From positions 32,541,032 through 32,605,031 of the forward strand of contig NC_080420.1 in the NCBI RefSeq assembly GCF_029873635.1: 64,000 nucleotides of DNA. The letters run 5' to 3'. Source of the DNA: Malania oleifera (lineage: Eukaryota > Streptophyta > Magnoliopsida > Santalales > Ximeniaceae). A model generated the notes under the pieces. That model saw nothing but the letters and a program-made list of their open reading frames with translations. It was not told the DNA's origin and searched no databases. The first letter of the stretch is position 1; each line of letters begins with the position of its first letter. This document shows, piece by piece, positions 58,080 through 64,000 of the stretch. The position numbers were made by a program, and so were the translations under genes.

Positions 58080-58675
58080 ATATATATTTATTTTAACTGG
58101 TTTGCTGATCATATATGAAAATGCATATGAACCAGTTAGACTAAATTTATACTCAAACCTCCACTTAGTTGTCACATGTCGCACACTTTAAAATTCTAAT
58201 CTTTTGCGGGTTTTATGCTTTGAGAAAATTAAAATGGTTTGTGTATATTTCTGGTCTAATATAGTTTATCATGTCATTTCAATCTTTAATGACCAGTTAT
58301 ATTTTTTGTATATGCTTAAATGCTATTTTTTTTTAGTTAAAAAAAAAAAAAGAACTTTTATGCCCAAACTTTTTTATTAAAAGGGGGGAGACTTTTAATG
58401 CTCAAATTATTTTATAACTTAACCCTTTTGCTAATGACAAAAGGGGGAGATGTTTTATGAGAGCAAAATAAGTTCTTTCTCCCTGAACATTTGTTACTCA
58501 AAATGGAAAATGATAACTGTACTTAAATGCACATCTTGAAAAATTCTGAAGTCTTCATGCTTGTTTGTAAACTTTATTGAATATCATTTTTTTTTTATGC
58601 ATATTGTTAGGGGGGGCCTTGTAGGGCGAACCCAAATTTTGCTCTTGTGTTTGTCATCATAAAAAAGGGGGAGAT
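56385..58675 (+). other. SV-E noncoding tail, second part, with multiple PPTs
   Basis: It continues the tail interrupted at 33488 and is the reverse complement of SV-A 9966-12350. Its last 950 bases also match fragment I (22800-23742). PPT-like tracts: about 57656, 57952, 58382 (GGGGGGAGAC), 58439 (AAAAGGGGGAGATG), then AAAAAAGGGGGAGAT before the LTR. A (TTA)n run of about 19 units lies at 58022-58078. Confidence 0.78.
58022..58078. repeat. (TTA)n microsatellite
   Basis: About 19 units in SV-E; the matching site in fragment I (23126-23143) has about six. Confidence 0.96.
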
Positions 58676-60121
58676 TATTGACTTTTTGAGTATGATCCCT
58701 GTTTTTTTAATTATGACAAATCACAATATCTCATCTGTGAGCTAAGTGTATGAACATGTTCATTTTTTCTAAGCATGGATAACAGATGAGAAATGGAAGC
58801 CGAGAAGCACTTAATTGCGCACATTATTCAGCGCAATTAATGAAATTACAAAGGAGTGGAGCATGAAGATTTTTGTTTATTCTTTCAAGATGTGTCGTAA
58901 TAGTACTAAGTTTTATGGTCTGTAATAATTGCATCTCATGCATGATAAAGACGGAATGCTCAAACCAAAACCATAGATTGACCATAGGACCCATAACCCT
59001 TCAAATTAAAATATCACATCCTTTCCCATAGGGTTGAAAACAGTTCAAGGTCAAAGTAGGGCATACCTTGATTTTTCAGGGTGCTCGGTTAACCGACCTC
59101 TTGGCATTATAAATGCATTAGTCGACAGGACTGGCTAGAAGTCAAATGTTTGACTTGTCTTGGACGACTGATCTAGTTTTGAACTAAGCTTCTGCAGTCA
59201 ACCAAACTTTAAAATGGACTTTCTCTACCTACCCCGGTCGACCGATATGTTAGTTCAAAATTACCTCGGCCGACTGAACTTCAAAGACCGGTAAACTAAA
59301 CAGTTCTCTAGGCGACCGAACCTACAAAGGTTTGGAAAATCGCCTTGGCTCAGCCAACCAACACATTTCACGGCAAACCAAACCCAAAAATTATTTCAAA
59401 ATCTCTAAGTATGTTCGAGCGACCGGCCCATAGCTCCGGGCGACTGAACCTCTCAGGTTCGCATATTTTTACCGCGTTAAACAGGGTTAATTTTAATTAA
59501 TCTTTTTCCAAAAATCCCCTTAGTATGAGATTAGATATTTGATTAGCAAAAATTCTCTTTAAAATTTTTGTGCTTTCATTGCTTATACACATCATTTTCA
59601 AAACATATTTTTTATACTCTCACATATCCATTCGTTTTGAAAATCTTTTTGAGAGGTAGCTTTGAGACTTTTCCTATAATATTTCTTGTGATAAATATTG
59701 TTGGGAAAATATAATCTTAGATTGTGAGTCTTTGCATTGCAAGACTCAAGAGCTCATTTTTGTGCATATTGCTAAAATATTCTTTGCAAGCTATATTCAA
59801 CATCTACTATACTTTATCTTGCAAATATTTGTTGGAGATATTCTTGTGATTATTTGAAAACATTTCTTTTTGAAAGGCTAATCATCATCATCTCCTATTC
59901 TTTTTATTGAAAAATACTTTTGAAGATATTATTTTCCTTGAGTTCTAGATCTTTAAAATACACATAGTGAATATTTCATAGCTGAGTCAAAGATCATTTA
60001 TATTATTCTCTCTCCCACTATTTGATAAACATATTTTTGAGAGGTGAATTTCACAAATTTTATTGAGCATAAATCGTTATCATATGTTAGTGCATTTGTG
60101 CCTTAAATTGTACATTATCTA
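58676..60121 (+). repeat. SV-E 3' LTR, cut at its right end
   Basis: It begins TATTGACTTTTTGAG (TG mutated to TA) after a PPT and is colinear with 23743-25089 plus 30747-30890. The palindromic word array is at about 59085-59460. It is interrupted after TACATTATCT by LTR fragment L. Because it lacks SV-C, it preserves the empty site CACATAGTGAAT at 59961. Confidence 0.88.
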
Positions 60122-60289
60122 TGTTGGAATTGGTGTATTCCCAAGAGGGGGTGAATTGAAATTTTAAACTTCTTCCTAGGTTAGACCAGATATCAATAGT
60201 ATTTCGCAACCTCAGGTCTTTCAAAACATATTCCAATATCTACAAGAATTTAACTGAGCAAATAATCAAAGCGAGTATAGTAAGGTCAG
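60122..60289 (-). repeat. L: outer end of a minus-strand Sirevirus LTR
   Basis: TGTTGGAATTGGTGTATTCC at the left edge and cccaagagggggtgaattg (60140-60158) are the mirror of Sirevirus LTR 3' ends such as N's. Only 168 bases are seen before element M cuts it; the rest should lie right of this window. Confidence 0.75.
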
Positions 60290-61974
60290 TGATTATGCGC
60301 CTAAATTGCGTAATTAGGAATTCTAATTCAAGCATTGAGGTGTAGGTTTTTAATTAAATACCTAATTACTCTCAATAATTGAACATTGTGTCCTATTTAT
60401 AAAATTTGGGTTTCATTAAGTAATATATGAATTTTTGGTATTTTTTTATCGCAGGGAAATTATTGGAATCTAAAAATGATGCTACTTCGTAATCTATGTG
60501 TAGTTTTCTCGTCTGAGCTCTGAACGAGACGATTTGAAATGTTGTGAAAATTTGAGAAAATTATTTACAACTTTCATGTTTTATGTTTTGAGAGAGATGC
60601 TCCAGTAGGGTCAAAACTGGGCTTTTTTGCTGGGAAATAAAAAGAAAAAATAAGAAAAAGAAAAAGAAAAAGATATATAAATATAACATGTTGATTTGAC
60701 CTGGCCATGTAGCCGGGTCTGGACTCCTCCATCAAGTCGTGCACTGGGTAGGTCTCTCCCCTTATATATTTTTCTCTTCTTTTCTCTAGAAATCCGCACC
60801 CTCTCACCCTCTCAAACTCTCCTGTCTTCACTCTCCCTGCTCCCTCTTCTCTCCTCTCTTCACTCCCCTTCCTTCTCTTAGCCACACACTCTCCCCAACT
60901 CTCCCTCTTTTCCCTACTCTCTCTCTCTTCTCTTCATTTCTCTTCTCCATTTTCTCTTCCTCTCCTTACTTGCTGCAACTCCCTCAACCCAAGATCGTCG
61001 TGCTGCTATGTGGCCTCTATTCCCTGTTGTTGCCTATGAACTCCCCCAAACCTGAAGCCTTTCCTGCTATAAACCCACAAGCCAAAACCCTTCTTTGCTG
61101 CTCCTCTGTTGCTACCTCATTCCAGAAGCCCCAACTACTCTTTCTCTTTTGTTCCTTCTTTTAATTAGTTAATTGGATATTGTTACTTTTCATAGGAGTT
61201 CATTTAAAGTTTTAAACTTTTAATTGCTTGTTGGGATATTATTAATTACGTAAATTTATTTTCTTACTTTTCTTATTTATTATTAGCATTAGATTTAGCT
61301 TTTTGGTTGAGTCAATATGTTCTATCGATTAAGGTTCGGTTTGGTCCTTGAAAAAAAAAAGGAATAAAATATAAAAGAAAAAATATCTTCCTTATGATTT
61401 AAATTAGTTGTTTCCTTTAAAATTTACATTTTGTTGAGTTCTATTTAATTTAAGTTTAGTTTTATTAAAGGCCGAATTTTTTATTGTGTTTCCATTTAGT
61501 GTTAGTTGTTAAAGTTTTAATTTTTTTTTAAGTCTTGATTGTGAAAAAAATTGGTCTTTGTTTGAGTTGCGTTCGAGTGAGTTTTGTTATTATTGCGTGC
61601 TTAAGTTTTTGCTTAAGGTTATCATCTTTAATTTTTTTTTGCGAAGTTCAAACGTGGGTTTTAATTTTTTTTCCAAAATTTTAAACATAGAATCTTCGTT
61701 TCTTGTTATAATTTAATTTAGTACATGTTAGGATTTAGAATTTAAATTGCATGCTTTTTAATTCGTCAAAAAAAGAATCTTAAACCACTAAAAAACCTGA
61801 ATCTGAATTGTGTTCAGTAAATCTTTTGTTTATTATTTTCTGATTCGAATTACTTAAAATTTGGAATTAAACTACATTCCTTGAGGAGGCGATCTAGCCT
61901 TTGGGATAAGTATTACACAACTGAACTCCTATACTTGAGATAACTTCTAAGCTGCTCATTTTTAGAGTGAGTCA
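60290..61974 (+). repeat. M 5' LTR
   Basis: TGATTATGCGCC to GAGTGAGTCA. A CT-rich tract (about 60772-60970) follows a TATATATTT-like box at 60763-60772 and resembles a transcribed leader. It shares the conserved late block ggaattaaactacattcc (61862) with O (47660). Confidence 0.88.
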
Positions 61975-61980
61975 AGTTTT

Positions 61981-62000
61981 TGGCACCACTCCTAGGGACT
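61981..62000 (+). other. M primer-binding site, mutated Athila type
   Basis: TGGCACCACTCCTAGGGACT fits the TGGCGCC...GGGGA site used by Athila/Tat elements. Several G-to-A or C-to-T changes are consistent with decay of methylated CpGs. Confidence 0.65.
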
Positions 62001-62322
62001 GCCAATTTTAATTTCAAAAATTGTGTTTTTCCAATTATTTTTTATTTTTAATTGAAAAAATAAAAAATATTGAAAAATTGAAAACTTTTTTTAAAAAAAA
62101 TTAAATTGATCATGCTTGCTTGCTGCCATGTTGGTGAATTCTTGCTATTTGAATTAATGTTTGATGGCTTGGGTCCTAGATATTTCGAATAGATTGTCTA
62201 AAATTTCACTTAGCACCAGTAGTGTTACACAGAGCACAAAATTTGATTGTTCTCCTATTACTTTTACGAGTGATTCTAAAATTGATTTGAGCAATTTGTT
62301 TGAACAATTCTTTGAGGAAGTC
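62001..62322 (+). other. M leader
   Basis: It holds an A/T-rich stretch after the PBS. An open frame from 62161 continues into gag, so the true gag start may lie upstream of 62323. Confidence 0.5.
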
Positions 62323-63657
62323 ATGGCTGCACCTGCACCACATACACTTCAGGATTTTCTGTAGCCCACATGCACTTCTACACCTTCTTGCATTGTGTAA
62401 CCACAAGATGCACTAAACTTCACAATTAAGCATGGCATGTTATCTGTGATACCCCAATTTCACCGAATGGATTCCCATACCAGCATTTGACAGATTTTAA
62501 GTTGGTCTGTACCACTTTCATTAATAGGCCCGAAACCGATGAGTGCATCAAACTTCGTTTGTTTCCGTTTTCTTTGAAAGATAAGGCAAAATTTTGGTTT
62601 AATTCTTTGCGACCTAACTCTATCATTAGTTGGGCTGAAATGCTACGCGAGTTCTCATATAAGTTCCTTTATTATCAGAGAACTCAGTACCTGCAGGAGC
62701 AGATCAATCAGTTTATGCAGAAAGGTGATGAGACGTTCCATGTTTGCTGGGAGAGATTCAAGGACCTGATGAAAATATGTCCACACCACGGATTCGACTC
62801 TCGGAGGTTAGTGAATTATTATTATACTGCACTTATCCCTGAATGTAAATATTTTGTCATGACTATGTGCAACGGGGAGTTCTTCAATAAAAAACCGGAT
62901 GAGGCTCTATCATTCTTCGATTATTTAGCTGAGAGTGCCCAACAATGGAGCACACGTCATGAACAGGCATCAATGGTAGCACAACCTCTCAAAGCGATCA
63001 GTGAGGGAGGCCGATGGCTCTTGTTGATGCTTTGTCTAAAAAAATAGAGGTTATGGAGTCAAAGAAAGTGAAAGCTGCAAAATTAGTGGAGGATTGTCCT
63101 TTTTTACTAGTATTGCAGGAGAATGGATCTAATTAGATGCACTCAGTAAATTGGATCAACAAATCTCAAAATCAGCAATTCTCAAACACTTATAATCCAG
63201 GATGGAGGAATCACCTGAACTTATCCTGGAGGAACGATCAATCTCGCCCGTCTTCTTCTTAGTTTTAGCAATTTCCTCAATCTTATACACCACCTCCACA
63301 GCCACTATATCACTCAGTTGTAGCTCCTCAACAGCAGTATCAGCCATACTAGATTTCTCAGAGCTACGCACCTCTAGGAGTTCAACCAAATTTAGCTCCT
63401 ATCCCATCAGCGAAATCTTCTGATGACAGCATGACACAATGGCGAACATGTTTCAGCAATTCATGCAGATTCACGTCACAACCAACAATCAGAATAATCA
63501 AGCCATTAGTGAATTGAGAGACACTATTAATAAGATAAGCACACAGCACACAGCTGAATACCTCAGCCTAATCCCCAAGTATATCGACACCAACAGCAAC
63601 CAGTGCATAATGTTTCAATGGATGCTTTTGAGTCAGATAAGGCAGTTATTACTTTGA
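62323..63657 (+). pseudogene. M gag (Retrotrans_gag family)
   Basis: MAAPAPHTLQDFL at 62323, then IKHGMLSVIPQFHRMDSH (about 62427-62480) with a frameshift near 62485. A 186-codon open stretch (62487-63047) carries LRLFPFSLKDKAKFWFNSLR, FYYQRTQYLQEQINQF-like and FHVCWERFKDLMKICPHHG, the core gag signature of Athila-type elements. After a frameshift near 63010, KIEVMESKKVKAAK and the NPGWRNHLNLSWRND linker appear. A Pro/Gln/Tyr-rich tail (63270-63400) follows in broken frames. Stops in the tail make it a pseudogene. Confidence 0.85.
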
Positions 63658-64000
63658 GAAGCGGAAAGGAAGTTTCCCATCCTAAAATGCCCATTGATTG
63701 ACAAACAATTGCTTCAACACCTGAATTGACACTTGAGATAGATGAGGGAACAGAAAAATCAGATGAAGTGAGCTCAAATTCAAAGAAGTCAGATAATAAG
63801 GAGGATGAGACTATTAAGGAGTATCAGCCTGTGGTACCTTATCCTCAGAGGTTGACATTTGGTCAGAAAAATAAGTATCATACTGAGATCTAAGAAATCT
63901 TCAAACAGGTAAACATCAACATTCCACTTCTGGATGCCATACAAAAAGTCAATGCATATGCAAAATTTCTGAAAGATTTGTGCACAATAAAAATGAAATT
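63658..64000 (+). pseudogene. M start of pol, cut by window end
   Basis: LRSGKEVSHPKMP (about 63654-63690), then an acidic linker. VVPYPQRLTFGQK (about 63832) and NIPLLDAIQKVNAYAKFLKD (about 63920-63980) are the block that precedes protease in Athila elements. Stops occur near 63699 and 63891. Confidence 0.8.

Larger units (their letters stand above)
23743..60121 (+). mobile_element. SV-E: plus-strand Sirevirus, opened by nested insertions
   Basis: Its pieces are: 5' LTR 23743-25089 and 30742-31538; interior 31539-33488 and 56385-58675; 3' LTR 58676-60121 (cut). Between them lie SV-C, solo LTR N, chromovirus K, SV-J and solo LTR O. The interior has a damaged gag and no recognisable pol, so pol was deleted before or after the insertions. 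The 5' LTR is preceded by the PPT of fragment I rather than by a target duplication, so SV-E is part of a shared-LTR chain. Confidence 0.78.
60290..64000 (+). mobile_element. M: Athila-type Ty3/gypsy element, continues past the window
   Basis: 5' LTR, primer site, gag and the start of pol are present. No 3' LTR lies within the window. The left flank GTCAG (60285-60289) is the expected half of a target duplication. Homology of its LTR to solo LTR O gives two members of one family here. Confidence 0.87.

Noticed and set aside
56385..58675. Possible env-like gene between pol and 3' LTR of SV-E
   Set aside because: Every frame is stopped frequently and no hydrophobic fusion or transmembrane pattern could be followed in either SV-E or SV-A.
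9966..58675. Large inverted repeat between SV-A and SV-E as a functional hairpin
   Set aside because: Explained by two copies of one retrotransposon family inserted in opposite orientations; no evidence of a single structural unit.
60574..61164. ORFs on both strands over the M LTR
   Set aside because: Same CT-rich tract composition artefact; not conserved in frame with the O copy.

Overview
This is plant nuclear DNA, AT-rich and built almost entirely of LTR retrotransposons. The evidence is the Ty1/copia and Ty3/gypsy gag-pol remnants, the plant-type primer-binding sites (initiator tRNA-Met for most elements), a TIR-flanked MITE-like repeat, and one small candidate gene with plant 'site II' (TGGGCY) promoter motifs. 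The species cannot be named from the sequence; a flowering plant with a repeat-rich genome fits. No rRNA or tRNA genes, CRISPR arrays or bacterial genes were seen.

Layout. 1-7847 is the only stretch that is not mostly retrotransposon. It holds a perfect 146-bp tandem duplication, a decayed copia RT fragment (minus), a hypothetical ORF with an in-frame 120-bp duplication, a MITE-like element, and a small minus-strand membrane-protein gene (6723-6863). 7848-12590 is the 3' end of a minus-strand Sirevirus-type copia element (SV-A). 12591-23742 is a chain of broken plus-strand copia pieces: an LTR fragment (F), a pol 3' half (G), an LTR shared by G and H, H gag to integrase, then a fused second gag (I) with its noncoding tail.

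23743-60121 is one Sirevirus (SV-E) opened by successive insertions. Its 5' LTR is split by a minus-strand Sirevirus (SV-C, 25090-30741). Its 3' noncoding tail is split by a solo copia LTR (N). N is split by a Tekay/Del-like chromovirus (K, 33547-54410). K carries a complete-structure Sirevirus (J, 34309-44121, minus) in its 5' LTR and a solo Athila-type LTR (O, 45888-47774) in its leader. Target-site duplications can be read for J, O, C, N and K. SV-E's 3' LTR is cut by a minus-strand LTR fragment (L, 60122). L is in turn cut by an Athila-type gypsy element (M, 60290 to beyond the window end).

All coding domains carry stops and frameshifts, so none of these elements looks autonomous. The most interesting structure is in the LTRs. 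Each Sirevirus LTR has an array of short, nearly palindromic words about 100 bp upstream of a TATA-like box. The word differs by family, but the position is the same. A noncoding block of about 2.5 kb between pol and the 3' LTR is also conserved between two copies in opposite orientation (SV-A and SV-E). I see no sign of a non-transposon system in this window.
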